A DNA stretch of 64,000 nucleotides. Origin: Cyprinodon diabolis (taxonomy: Eukaryota; Chordata; Actinopteri; Cyprinodontiformes; Cyprinodontidae). Both the position numbers and the translations under genes were made by a program. The stretch's first letter is position 1. Each line of letters begins with the position of its first letter. The stretch is taken from assembly GCA_030533445.1 (NCBI GenBank), contig JARPUW010000294.1:1-64000 (forward strand). The letters run 5' to 3'. The notes below the pieces were generated by a model. The model saw nothing but the letters and a program-made list of their open reading frames with translations. It was not told where the DNA came from and ran no database searches. Shown here one piece after another: positions 1-11,560 of the stretch.

Positions 1-1094
1 TACTTTATATTGTTAGTTTTCAGCTCTAGATGATTGCCAGAAAAGATCATGGCTGTATCATTAATGGTTTGTCTGTTACAACTCCAGAGGCCAAAATGGC
101 ATTATCTCACTGTGAAAAGAGCGTTTTGGCCTCAACCTTCTGATTTGAAGCTTGGAACCATAAACATCTGCTCAAATCTACTTTATATTGTTAGTTTTTA
201 GCTCTAGATGATTGCCAGAAAAGATCATGGCTGTATCATTAATGGTTTGTCTGTTACAACTCCAGAGGCCAAAATGGCATTATCTCACTGTGAAATGAGC
301 GTTTTGGCCTCAACTTCTGTTTTGAAGCTTGGAACCATAAACATCTGCTCAAATCTACTTTATATTGTTAGTTTACAGCTCTAGATGATTGCCAGAAAAG
401 ATCATGGCTGTATCATTAATGGTTTGTCTGTTGCAACCCCAGAGGCCAAAATGGCATTATCTCACTGTGAAATAAGCGTTTTGGCCTCAACTTCTGATTT
501 GAAGCTTGGAAGCAAAAACATCTGCTCAAATCTACTTTATATTGTTAGTTTTCAGCTCTAGATGATTGCCAGAAAAGATCATGGCTGTATCATTAATGGT
601 TTGTCTGTTACAACTCCAGAGGCCAAAATGGCATTATCTCACTGTGAAAAGAGCGTTTTGGCCTCAACCTTCTGTTTTGAAGCTTGGAACCAAAAACATC
701 TGCTCAAATCTACTTTATATTGTTAGTTTTCAGCTCTAGATGATTGCCAGAAAAGATCATGGCTGTATCATTAATGGTTTGTCTGTTGCAACCCCAGAGG
801 CCAAAATGGCATTATCTCACTGTGAAATGAGCGTTTTGGCCTCAACTTCTGATTTGAAGCTTGGAAGCAAAAACATCTGCTCAAATCTACTTTATATTGT
901 TAGTTTTCAGCTCTAGATGATTGCCAGAAAAGATCATGGCTGTATAATTAATGGTTTGTCTGTTACAACTCCAGAGGCCAAAATGGCATTATCTCACTGT
1001 GAAAAGAGCGTTTTGGCCTCAACCTTCTGTTTTGAAGCTTGGAACCAAAAACATCTGCTCAAATCTACTTTATATTGTTAGTTTTCAGCTCTAG

Positions 1095-1272
1095 ATGATT
1101 GCCAGAAAAGATCATGGCTGTATCATTAATGGTTTGTCTGTTACAACTCCAGAGGCCAAAATGGCATTATCTCACTGTGAAAAGAGCGTTTTGGCCTCAA
1201 CCTTCTGTTTTGAAGCTTGGAACCAAAAACATCTGCTCAAATCTACTTTATATTGTTAGTTTTCAGCTCTAG
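1095..1272 (+). repeat. Exemplar 178-bp class monomer
   Basis: A representative long-class unit. It carries GAAAAGAGC where the short class has GAAATGAGC, and CAACCTTCTG where the short class has CAACTTCTG; the extra C accounts for the additional base. From boundary arithmetic, 21 of the first 52 complete monomers (30-9254) are 178 bp, about 67 of 187 in 9255-42420, and about 20 of 77 in 43483-57131, so the long class becomes less frequent to the right. The link between GAAAAG and the extra C is strong but not absolute. Confidence 0.95.
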
Positions 1273-1450
1273 ATGATTGCCAGAAAAGATCATGGCTGTA
1301 TCATTAATGGTTTGTCTGTTACAACTCCAGAGGCCAAAATGGCATTATCTCACTGTGAAAAGAGCGTTTTGGCCTCAACCATCTGATTTGAAGCTTGGAA
1401 CCATAAACATCTGCTCAAATCTACTTTATATTGTTAGTTTTCAGCTCTAG

Positions 1451-1627
1451 ATGATTGCCAGAAAAGATCATGGCTGTATCATTAATGGTTTGTCTGTTAC
1501 AACTCCAGAGGCCAAAATGGCATTATCTCACTGTGAAATGAGCGTTTTGGCCTCAACTTCTGTTTTGAAGCTTGGAACCATAAACATCTGCTCAAATCTA
1601 CTTTATATTGTTAGTTTTCAGCTCTAG
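1451..1627 (+). repeat. Exemplar 177-bp class monomer
   Basis: A representative short-class unit. Landmarks by offset: CATTAATG palindrome 30-37, GTTACAACTCC from 46, GAGGCCAAAA 58-67, GAAATGAGC 86-94, TTTTGGCCTC 95-104, CAACTTCTG without the extra C at 104-112, HindIII AAGCTT 118-123, then an AT-rich tail (CTACTTTATATTG) and CTCTAG. Recurrent variant sites in this class are TTACAACTCC/TTGCAACCCC/CTGCAACCCC, TCTCACTG/TCTCTCTG, ATGAGC/ATAAGC, CTGATTTG/CTGTTTTG, GGAACCAT/GGAACCAA/GGAAGCAA, CAAATC/CATATC, and the tails TTTTCAG/TTTACAG. Confidence 0.97.
1508..1554 (+). repeat. Intramonomer inverted repeat (10-bp arms, 27-nt loop), exemplar
   Basis: The left arm GAGGCCAAAA (1508-1517) is the exact reverse complement of the right arm TTTTGGCCTC (1545-1554), with 27 nt between. 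The same dyad sits at offsets 58-104 of nearly every monomer, so it recurs every 177-178 bp. Most recurrent variant sites lie outside the arms or in the loop. Exceptions that break an arm are the GTTTTGTTCTC monomers (4464, 6061, 36211 and others), the TTTTTGCCTC monomers (47735, 52344, 57486) and GAGGCGAAAA near 61268 and 63569. A cruciform or RNA hairpin is possible in principle; whether one forms is unknown. Confidence 0.85.
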
Positions 1628-2868
1628 ATGATTGCCAGAAAAGATCATGGCTGTATCATTAATGGTTTGTCTGTTACAACTCCAGAGGCCAAAATGGCAT
1701 TATCTCTCTGTGAAATGAGCGTTTTGGCCTCAACTTCTGTTTTGAAGCTTGGAACCAAAAACATCTGCTCAAATCTACTTTATATTGTTAGTTTTCAGCT
1801 CTAGATGATTGCCAGAAAAGATTATGTCTGTATCATTAATGGTTTGTCTGTTACAACTCCAGAGGCCAAAATGGCATTATCTCACTGTGAAATGAGCGTT
1901 TTGGCCTCAACTTCTGATTTGAAGCTTGGAAGCAAAAACATCTGCTCAAATCTACTTTATATTGTTTGTTTTCAGCTCTAGATGATTGCCAGAAAAGATC
2001 ATGGCTGTATCATTAATGGTTTGTCTGTTACAACTCCAGAGGCCAAAATGGCATTATCTCACTGTGAAAAGAGCGTTTTGGCCTCAACCTTCTGATTTGA
2101 AGCTTGGAACCAAAAACATCTGCTCAAATCTACTTTATATTGTTAGTTTTCAGCTCTAGATGATTGCCAGAAAAGATCATGGCTGTATCATTAATGGTTT
2201 GTCTGCTGCAACCCCAGAGGCCAAAATGGCATTATCTCACTGTGAAATGAGCGTTTTGGCCTCAACTTCTGATTTGAAGCTTGGAAGCAAAAACATCTGC
2301 TCAAATCTACTTTATATTGTTAGTTTTCAGCTCTAGATGATTGCCAGAAAAGATCATGGCTGTATCATTAATGGTTTGTCTGTTACAACTCCAGAGGCCA
2401 AAATGGCATTATCTCACTGTGAAATGAGCGTTTTGGCCTCAACCTTCTGTTTTGAAGCTTGGAACCAAAAACATCTGCTCAAATCTACTTTATATTGTTA
2501 GTTTTCAGCTCTAGATGATTGCCAGAAAAGATCATGGCTGTATCATTAATGGTTTGTCTGTTACAACTCCAGAGGCCAAAATGGCATTATCTCACTGTGA
2601 AATGAGCGTTTTGGCCTCAACTTCTGTTTTGAAGCTTGGAACCATAAACATCTGCTCATATCTACTTTATATTGTTAGTTTTCAGCTCTAGATGATTGCC
2701 AGAAAATATCATGGCTGTATCATTAATGGTTTGTCTGTTACAACTCCAGAGGCCAAAATGGCATTATCTCACTGTGAAATGAGCGTTTTGGCCTCAACTT
2801 CTGTTTTGAAGCTTGGAACCATAAACATCTGCTCATACCTACTTTATATTGTTTGTTTTCAGCTCTAG

Positions 2869-3399
2869 ATGATTGCCAGAAAAGATCATGGCTGTATCAT
2901 TAATGGTTTGTCTGTTACAACTCCAGAGGCCAAAATGGCATTATCTCACTGTGAAATGAGCGTTTTGGCCTCACCTTCTGATTTGAAGCTTGGAACCATA
3001 AACATCTGCTCATATCTACTTTATATTGTTAGTTTTCAGCTCTAGATGATTGCCAGAAAAGATCATGGCTGTATCATTAATGGTTTGTCTGTTACAACTC
3101 CAGAGGCCAAAATGGCATTATCTCACTGTGAAATGAGCGTTTTGGCCTCAACTTCTGATTTGAAGCTTGGAACCAAAAACATCTGCTCAAATCTACTTTA
3201 TATTGTTAGTTTTCAGCTCGAGATGATTGCCAGAAAAGATCATGGCTGTATCATTAATGGTTTGTCTGTTACAACTCCAGAGGCCAAAATGGCATTATCT
3301 CACTGTGAAATGAGCGTTTTGGCCTCAACTTCTGATTTGAAGCTTGGAACCATAAACATCTGCTCATATCTACTTTATATTGTTAGTTTTCAGCTCTAG
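2869..3399 (+). repeat. Marker trimer with XhoI-site variant
   Basis: Three consecutive monomers with private signatures: CTCACCTTCTG (an A-to-C change, unit still 177 bp), a junction changed to CTCGAG at 3217-3222, and a CATATC unit. The trimer recurs at 15995, 19187, 20428, 30359 and 32842. It therefore labels six copies of the same ancestral segment and is a convenient handle for the duplication history. CTCGAG also removes the frame-1 TAG, joining two monomers in one reading frame (3046-3399). Confidence 0.88.
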
Positions 3400-4109
3400 A
3401 TGATTGCCAGAAAAGATCATGGCTGTATCATTAATGGTTTGTCTGTTACAACTCCAGAGGCCAAAATGGCATTATCTCACTGTGAAAAGAGCGTTTTGGC
3501 CTCAACCTTCTGATTTGAAGCTTGGAACCATAAACATCTGCTCAAATCTACTTTATATTGTTAGTTTTCAGCTCTAGATGATTGCCAGAAAAGATCATGG
3601 CTGTATCATTAATGGTTTGTCTGTTACAACTCCAGAGGCCAAAATGGCATTATCTCTCTGTGAAAAGAGCGTTTTGGCCTCAACTTCTGTTTTGAAGCTT
3701 GGAACCAAAAACATCTGCTCAAATCTACTTTATATTGTTAGTTTTCAGCTCTAGATGATTGCCAGAAAAGATTATGGCTGTATCATTAATGGTTTGTCTG
3801 TTACAACTCCAGAGGCCAAAATGGCATTATCTCACTGTGAAATGAGCGTTTTGGCCTCAACTTCTGATTTGAAGCTTGGAAGCAAAAACATCTGCTCAAA
3901 TCTACTTTATATTGTTAGTTTTCAGCTCTAGATGATTGCCAGAAAAGATCATGGCTGTATCATTAATGGTTTGTCTGTTACAACTCCAGAGGCCAAAATG
4001 GCATTATCTCACTGTGAAAACAGCGTTTTGGCCTCAACCTTCTGATTTGAAGCTTGGAACCAAAAACATCTGCTCAAATCTACTTTATATTGTTAGTTTT
4101 CAGCTCTAG

Positions 4110-5706
4110 ATGATTGCCAGAAAAGATCATGGCTGTATCATTAATGGTTTGTCTGTTACAACTCCAGAGGCCAAAATGGCATTATCTCACTGTGAAATGA
4201 GCGTTTTGGCCTCAACTTCTGATTTGAAGCTTGGAAGCAAAAACATCTGCTCAAATCTACTTTATATTGTTAGTTTTCAGCTCTAGATGATTGCCAGAAA
4301 AGATCATGGCTGTATCATTAATGGTTTGTCTGCTGCAACCCCAGAGGCCAAAATGGCATTATCTCACTGTGAAATGAGCGTTTTGGCCTCAACTTCTGAT
4401 TTGAAGCTTGGAAGCAAAAACATCTGCTCATATCTACTTTATATTGTTAGTTTTCAGCTCTAGATGATTGCCAGAAAAGATCATGGCTGTATCATTAATG
4501 GTTTGTCTGTTACAACTCCAGAGGCCAAAATGGCATTATCTCACTGTGAAAAGAGCGTTTTGTTCTCAACCTTCTGATTTGAAGCTTGGAACCATAAACA
4601 TCTGCTCAAATCTACTTTATATTGTTAGTTTTCAGCTCTAGATGATTGCCAGAAAAGATCATGGCTGTATCATTAATGGTTTGTCTGTTACAACTCCAGA
4701 GGCCAAAATGGCATTATCTCACTGTGAAATGAGCGTTTTGGCCTCAACTTCTGTTTTGAAGCTTGGAACCATAAACATCTGCTCAAATCTACTTTATATT
4801 GTTAGTTTTCAGCTGTAGATGATTGCCAGAAAAGATCATGGCTGTATCATTAATGGTTTGTCTGTTACAACTCCAGAGGCCAAAATGGCATTATCTCTCT
4901 GTGAAATGAGCGTTTTGGCCTCAACTTCTGTTTTGAAGCTTGGAACCATAAACATCTGCTCAAATTTACTTTATATTGTTAGTTTTCAGCTCTAGATGAT
5001 TGCCAGAAAAGATTATGGCTGTATCATTAATGGTTTGTCTGTTACAACTCCAGAGGCCAAAATGGCATTATCTCACTGTGAAATGAGCGTTTTGGCCTCA
5101 ACTTCTGATTTGAAGCTTGGAAACAAAAACATCTGCTCAAATCTACTTTATATTGTTAGTTTTCAGCTCTAGATGATTGCCAGAAAAGATCATGGCTGTA
5201 TCATTAATGGTTTGTCTGTTACAACTCCAGAGGCCAAAATGGCATTATCTCACTGTGAAAAGAGCGTTTTGGCCTCAACCTTCTGATTTGAAGCTTGGAA
5301 CCAAAAACATCTGCTCAAATCTACTTTATATTGTTAGTTTTCAGCTCTAGATGATTGCCAGAAAAGATCATGGCTGTATCATTAATGGTTTGTCTGTTAC
5401 AACTCCAGAGGCCAAAATGGCATTATCTCACTGTGAAAAGAGCGTTTTGGCCTCAACCTTCTGTTTTGAAGCTTGGAACCAAAAACATCTGCTCAAATCT
5501 ACTTTATATTGTTAGTTTTCAGCTCTAGATGATTGCCAGAAAAGATCATGGCTGTATCATTAATGGTTTGTCTGTTACAACTCCAGAGGCCAAAATGGCA
5601 TTATCTCACTGTGAAAAGAGCGTTTTGGCCTCAACCTTCTGATTTGAAGCTTGGAACCAAAAACATCTGCTCAAATCTACTTTATATTGTTAGTTTTCAG
5701 CTCTAG
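4110..5706 (+). repeat. 9-mer HOR (1597 bp), copy 1
   Basis: Nine monomers in order: GGAAGC unit (4110), CTGCAACCCC unit (4287), GTTTTGTTCTC unit (4464), unit ending CTGTAG (4642), TCTCTCTG unit (4819), GATTATGG unit with GGAAACAA (4996), then three GAAAAG 178-bp units (5173, 5351, 5529). The order repeats immediately in the next 1597 bp. Differences from copy 2 are few: a CATATC variant in the second unit and a CAAATTTAC change near 4976. Confidence 0.9.
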
Positions 5707-7303
5707 ATGATTGCCAGAAAAGATCATGGCTGTATCATTAATGGTTTGTCTGTTACAACTCCAGAGGCCAAAATGGCATTATCTCACTGTGAAATGAGCG
5801 TTTTGGCCTCAACTTCTGATTTGAAGCTTGGAAGCAAAAACATCTGCTCAAATCTACTTTATATTGTTAGTTTTCAGCTCTAGATGATTGCCAGAAAAGA
5901 TCATGGCTGTATCATTAATGGTTTGTCTGCTGCAACCCCAGAGGCCAAAATGGCATTATCTCACTGTGAAATGAGCGTTTTGGCCTCAACTTCTGATTTG
6001 AAGCTTGGAAGCAAAAACATCTGCTCAAATCTACTTTATATTGTTAGTTTTCAGCTCTAGATGATTGCCAGAAAAGATCATGGCTGTATCATTAATGGTT
6101 TGTCTGTTACAACTCCAGAGGCCAAAATGGCATTATCTCACTGTGAAAAGAGCGTTTTGTTCTCAACCTTCTGATTTGAAGCTTGGAACCATAAACATCT
6201 GCTCAAATCTACTTTATATTGTTAGTTTTCAGCTCTAGATGATTGCCAGAAAAGATCATGGCTGTATCATTAATGGTTTGTCTGTTACAACTCCAGAGGC
6301 CAAAATGGCATTATCTCACTGTGAAATGAGCGTTTTGGCCTCAACTTCTGTTTTGAAGCTTGGAACCATAAACATCTGCTCAAATCTACTTTATATTGTT
6401 AGTTTTCAGCTGTAGATGATTGCCAGAAAAGATCATGGCTGTATCATTAATGGTTTGTCTGTTACAACTCCAGAGGCCAAAATGGCATTATCTCTCTGTG
6501 AAATGAGCGTTTTGGCCTCAACTTCTGTTTTGAAGCTTGGAACCATAAACATCTGCTCAAATCTACTTTATATTGTTAGTTTTCAGCTCTAGATGATTGC
6601 CAGAAAAGATTATGGCTGTATCATTAATGGTTTGTCTGTTACAACTCCAGAGGCCAAAATGGCATTATCTCACTGTGAAATGAGCGTTTTGGCCTCAACT
6701 TCTGATTTGAAGCTTGGAAACAAAAACATCTGCTCAAATCTACTTTATATTGTTAGTTTTCAGCTCTAGATGATTGCCAGAAAAGATCATGGCTGTATCA
6801 TTAATGGTTTGTCTGTTACAACTCCAGAGGCCAAAATGGCATTATCTCACTGTGAAAAGAGCGTTTTGGCCTCAACCTTCTGATTTGAAGCTTGGAACCA
6901 AAAACATCTGCTCAAATCTACCTTATATTGTTAGTTTTCAGCTCTAGATGATTGCCAGAAAAGATCATGGCTGTATCATTAATGGTTTGTCTGTTACAAC
7001 TCCAGAGGCCAAAATGGCATTATCTCACTGTGAAAAGAGCGTTTTGGCCTCAACCTTCTGTTTTGAAGCTTGGAACCAAAAACATCTGCTCAAATCTACT
7101 TTATATTGTTAGTTTTCAGCTCTAGATGATTGCCAGAAAAGATCATGGCTGTATCATTAATGGTTTGTCTGTTACAACTCCAGAGGCCAAAATGGCATTA
7201 TCTCACTGTGAAAAGAGCGTTTTGGCCTCAACCTTCTGATTTGAAGCTTGGAACCAAAAACATCTGCTCAAATCTACTTTATATTGTTAGTTTTCAGCTC
7301 TAG
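5707..7303 (+). repeat. 9-mer HOR (1597 bp), copy 2
   Basis: Repeats the order of 4110-5706 at an exact 1597-bp offset: GTTTTGTTCTC at 6061, CTGTAG ending the 6239 unit, TCTCTCTG at 6416 and GGAAACAA in the 6593 unit. One private change is CTACCTTATATTG near 6922. The same 9-mer order reappears near 36-41 kb in expanded form, which ties these distant parts of the array together. Confidence 0.9.
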
Positions 7304-8013
7304 ATGATTGCCAGAAAAGATCATGGCTGTATCATTAATGGTTTGTCTGTTACAACTCCAGAGGCCAAAATGGCATTATCTCACTGTGAAATGAGCGTTT
7401 TGGCCTCAACTTCTGATTTGAAGCTTGGAAGCAAAAACATCTGCTCAAATCTACTTTATATTGTTAGTTTTCAGCTCTAGATGATTGCCAGAAAAGATCA
7501 TGGCTGTATCATTAATGGTTTGTCTGTTACAACTCCAGAGGCCAAAATGGCATTATCTCACTGTGAAATGAGCGTTTTGGCCTCAACTTCTGTTTTGAAG
7601 CTTGGAACCATAAACATCTGCTCAAATCTACTTTATATTGTTAGTTTTCAGCTCTAGATGATTGCCAGAAAAGATCATGGCTGTATCATTAATGGTTTGT
7701 CTGTTACAACTCCAGAGGCCAAAATGGCATTATCTCACTGTGAAAAGAGCGTTTTGGCCTCAACCTTCTGTTTTGAAGCTTGGAACCAAAAACATCTGCT
7801 CAAATCTACTTTATATTGTTAGTTTTCAGCTCTAGATGATTGCCAGAAAAGATCATGGCTGTATCATTAATGGTTTGTCTGTTACAACTCCAGAGGCCAA
7901 AATGGCATTATCTCACTGTGAAAAGAGCGTTTTGGCCTCAACCTTCTGATTTGAAGCTTGGAACCAAAAACATCTGCTCAAATCTACTTTATATTGTTAG
8001 TTTACAGCTCTAG
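7304..8013 (+). repeat. Four-monomer connector between HOR blocks
   Basis: Units at 7304 (GGAAGC), 7481 (CTGTTTTG, GGAACCAT), 7658 and 7836 (both 178 bp, the last with tail TTTACAG) join the 9-mer block to the ATAAGC/CTCTGG block. The run 7481-8544 recurs at 41888-42951, offset 34,407. The connector is therefore an old shared arrangement and not a random junction. Confidence 0.8.
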
Positions 8014-9254
8014 ATGATTGCCAGAAAAGATCATGGCTGTATCATTAATGGTTTGTCTGTTGCAACCCCAGAGGCCAAAATGGCATTATCTCACTGTGAA
8101 ATAAGCGTTTTGGCCTCAACTTCTGATTTGAAGCTTGGAAGCAAAAACATCTGCTCAAATCTACTTTATATTGTTAGTTTTCAGCTCTGGATGATTGCCA
8201 GAAAAGATCATGGCTGTATCATTAATGGTTTGTCTGTTACAACTCCAGAGGCCAAAATGGCATTATCTCACTGTGAAATGAGCGTTTTGGCCTCAACTTC
8301 TGTTTTGAAGCTTGGAACCATAAACATCTGCTCAAATCTACTTTATATTGTTAGTTTTCAGCTCTAGATGATTGTCAGAAAAGATCATGGCTGTATCATT
8401 AATGGTTTGTCTGTTACAACTCCAGAGGCCAAAATGGCATTATCTCTCTGTGAAAAGAGCGTTTTGGCCTCAACTTCTGTTTTGAAGCTTGGAACCAAAA
8501 ACATCTGCTCAAATCTACTTTATATTGATAGTTTTCAGCTCTAGATGATTGCCAGAAAAGATTATGGCTGTATCATTAATGGTTTGTCTGTTACAACTCC
8601 AGAGGCCAAAATGGCATTATCTCACTGTGAAATGAGCGTTTTGGCCTCAACTTCTGATTTGAAGCTTGGAAGCAAAAACATCTGCTCAAATCTACTTTAT
8701 ATTGTTAGTTTTCAGCTCTAGATGATTGCCAGAAAAGATCATGGCTGTATCATTAATGGTTTGTCTGTTACAACTCCAGAGGCCAAAATGGCATTATCTC
8801 ACTGTGAAAAGAGCGTTTTGGCCTCAACCTTCTGATTTGAAGCTTGGAACCATAAACATCTGCTCAAATCTACTTTATATTGTTAGTTTTTAGCTCTAGA
8901 TGATTGCCAGAAAAGATCATGGCTGTATCATTAATGGTTTGTCTGTTACAACTCCAGAGGCCAAAATGGCATTATCTCACTGTGAAATGAGCGTTTTGGC
9001 CTCAACTTCTGTTTTGAAGCTTGGAACCATAAACATCTGCTCAAATCTACTTTATATTGTTAGTTTTCAGCTCTAGATGATTGCCAGAAAAGATCATGGC
9101 TGTATCATTAATGGTTTGTCTGTTACAACTCCAGAGGCCAAAATGGCATTATCTCACTGTGAAAAGAGCGTTTTGGCCTCAACCTTCTGATTTGAAGCTT
9201 GGAACCAAAAACATCTGCTCAAATCTACTTTATATTGTTAGTTTACAGCTCTAG
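8014..9254 (+). repeat. 7-mer HOR (1241 bp), ATAAGC/CTCTGG type
   Basis: Seven units: TTGCAACCCC/ATAAGC ending CTCTGG (8014), CTGTTTTG unit (8191), ATTGTCAG/TCTCTCTG unit with TTGATAG tail (8368), GATTATGG unit (8545), unit with TTTTTAG tail (8722), CTGTTTTG unit (8900) and a TTTACAG-tailed 178-mer (9077). The series restarts at 9255, 1241 bp on, and again at 12448. In the 9255 and 12448 series the TTTACAG-tailed 178-mer is absent: units at 10141 and 13334 carry TTTACAG directly, so one monomer was lost or gained there. Confidence 0.88.
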
Positions 9255-11560
9255 ATGATTGCCAGAAAAGATCATGGCTGTATCATTAATGGTTTGTCTG
9301 TTGCAACCCCAGAGGCCAAAATGGCATTATCTCACTGTGAAATAAGCGTTTTGGCCTCAACTTCTGATTTGAAGCTTGGAAGCAAAAACATCTGCTCAAA
9401 TCTACTTTATATTGTTAGTTTTCAGCTCTGGATGATTGCCAGAAAAGATCATGGCTGTATCATTAATGGTTTGTCTGTTACAACTCCAGAGGCCAAAATG
9501 GCATTATCTCACTGTGAAATGAGCGTTTTGGCCTCAACTTCTGTTTTGAAGCTTGGAACCATAAACATCTGCTCAAATCTACTTTATATTGTTAGTTTTC
9601 AGCTCTAGATGATTGTCAGAAAAGATCATGGCTGTATCATTAATGGTTTGTCTGTTACAACTCCAGAGGCCAAAATGGCATTATCTCTCTGTGAAAAGAG
9701 CGTTTTGGCCTCAACTTCTGTTTTGAAGCTTGGAACCAAAAACATCTGCTCAAATCTACTTTATATTGATAGTTTTCAGCTCTAGATGATTGCCAGAAAA
9801 GATTATGGCTGTATCATTAATGGTTTGTCTGTTACAACTCCAGAGGCCAAAATGGCATTATCTCACTGTGAAATGAGCGTTTTGGCCTCAACTTCTGATT
9901 TGAAGCTTGGAAGCAAAAACATCTGCTCAAATCTACTTTATATTGTTAGTTTTCAGCTCTAGATGATTGCCAGAAAAGATCATGGCTGTATCATTAATGG
10001 TTTGTCTGTTACAACTCCAGAGGCCAAAATGGCATTATCTCACTGTGAAAAGAGCGTTTTGGCCTCAACCTTCTGATTTGAAGCTTGGAACCATAAACAT
10101 CTGCTCAAATCTACTTTATATTGTTAGTTTTTAGCTCTAGATGATTGCCAGAAAAGATCATGGCTGTATCATTAATGGTTTGTCTGTTACAACTCCAGAG
10201 GCCAAAATGGCATTATCTCACTGTGAAATGAGCGTTTTGGCCTCAACTTCTGTTTTGAAGCTTGGAACCATAAACATCTGCTCAAATCTACTTTATATTG
10301 TTAGTTTACAGCTCTAGATGATTGCCAGAAAAGATCATGGCTGTATCATTAATGGTTTGTCTGTTGCAACCCCAGAGGCCAAAATGGCATTATCTCACTG
10401 TGAAATAAGCGTTTTGGCCTCAACTTCTGATTTGAAGCTTGGAAGCAAAAACATCTGCTCAAATCTACTTTATATTGTTAGTTTTCAGCTCTAGATGATT
10501 GCCAGAAAAGATCATGGCTGTATCATTAATGGTTTGTCTGTTACAACTCCAGAGGCCAAAATGGCATTATCTCACTGTGAAAAGAGCGTTTTGGCCTCAA
10601 CCTTCTGTTTTGAAGCTTGGAACCAAAAACATCTGCTCAAATCTACTTTATATTGTTAGTTTTCAGCTCTAGATGATTGCCAGAAAAGATCATGGCTGTA
10701 TCATTAATGGTTTGTCTGTTGCAACCCCAGAGGCCAAAATGGCATTATCTCACTGTGAAATGAGCGTTTTGGCCTCAACTTCTGATTTGAAGCTTGGAAG
10801 CAAAAACATCTGCTCAAATCTACTTTATATTGTTAGTTTTCAGCTCTAGATGATTGCCAGAAAAGATCATGGCTGTATAATTAATGGTTTGTCTGTTACA
10901 ACTCCAGAGGCCAAAATGGCATTATCTCACTGTGAAAAGAGCGTTTTGGCCTCAACCTTCTGTTTTGAAGCTTGGAACCAAAAACATCTGCTCAAATCTA
11001 CTTTATATTGTTAGTTTTCAGCTCTAGATGATTGCCAGAAAAGATCATGGCTGTATCATTAATGGTTTGTCTGTTACAACTCCAGAGGCCAAAATGGCAT
11101 TATCTCACTGTGAAAAGAGCGTTTTGGCCTCAACCTTCTGTTTTGAAGCTTGGAACCAAAAACATCTGCTCAAATCTACTTTATATTGTTAGTTTTCAGC
11201 TCTAGATGATTGCCAGAAAAGATCATGGCTGTATCATTAATGGTTTGTCTGTTACAACTCCAGAGGCCAAAATGGCATTATCTCACTGTGAAAAGAGCGT
11301 TTTGGCCTCAACCATCTGATTTGAAGCTTGGAACCATAAACATCTGCTCAAATCTACTTTATATTGTTAGTTTTCAGCTCTAGATGATTGCCAGAAAAGA
11401 TCATGGCTGTATCATTAATGGTTTGTCTGTTACAACTCCAGAGGCCAAAATGGCATTATCTCACTGTGAAATGAGCGTTTTGGCCTCAACTTCTGTTTTG
11501 AAGCTTGGAACCATAAACATCTGCTCAAATCTACTTTATATTGTTAGTTTTCAGCTCTAG
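8368..11560 (+). repeat. 18-mer HOR (3193 bp), copy 1
   Basis: Eighteen units from the ATTGTCAG/TCTCTCTG monomer at 8368 to the CTGTTTTG unit at 11384. The internal order matches 11561-14753 at a constant 3193-bp offset; for example GTATAATTAAT falls at 10876 and 14069, and CAACCATCTG in units 11206 and 14399. The first unit differs by one base (ATTGTCAG here, ATTGCCAG in copy 2). The block contains parts of two 7-mer series, so the 18-mer arose by duplicating an already duplicated region. Confidence 0.87.

Larger units (their letters stand above)
30..4109 (+). repeat. 23-monomer segment A, copy 1
   Basis: Ordered markers include TTTTTAG at the end of the first monomer, a TTTACAG tail followed by TTGCAACCCC/ATAAGC (385), GTATAATTAAT (917), CAACCATCTG (1273), GATTATGTC (1805), CTGCAACCCC (2160), AAAATATCATGG (2692), CTCACCTTCTG (2869), CTCGAG (3217-3222) and GAAAACAGC (3932). 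All recur in the same order 13,126 bp downstream. Agreement begins at the window edge and fails in the monomer at 4110, near 4215, where this copy has CAACTTCTGATTTG with GGAAGC and the other has CAACCTTCTG with GGAACC. Confidence 0.9.

Noticed and set aside
1602..1608. TTTATAT in the monomer tail as a TATA box
   Set aside because: It is a generic AT-rich match present in almost every unit, with no initiator, no downstream gene and no other promoter element.
1451..1627. Phased A/T tracts as a designed bend or nucleosome-positioning signal
   Set aside because: Tract centres near offsets 13, 65, 96, 132 and 166 are about 52, 31, 35 and 35 bp apart, which is not a consistent multiple of the helical repeat.
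3046..3399. 117-codon open frames here and at 19 other sites, e.g. 8014, 12448, 45078 and 57132, as possible genes
   Set aside because: They are two satellite monomers fused by loss of a TAG, with identical products copied along the array, no flanking gene signals and no recognised domain. The 178-bp monomers frameshift the same frame.
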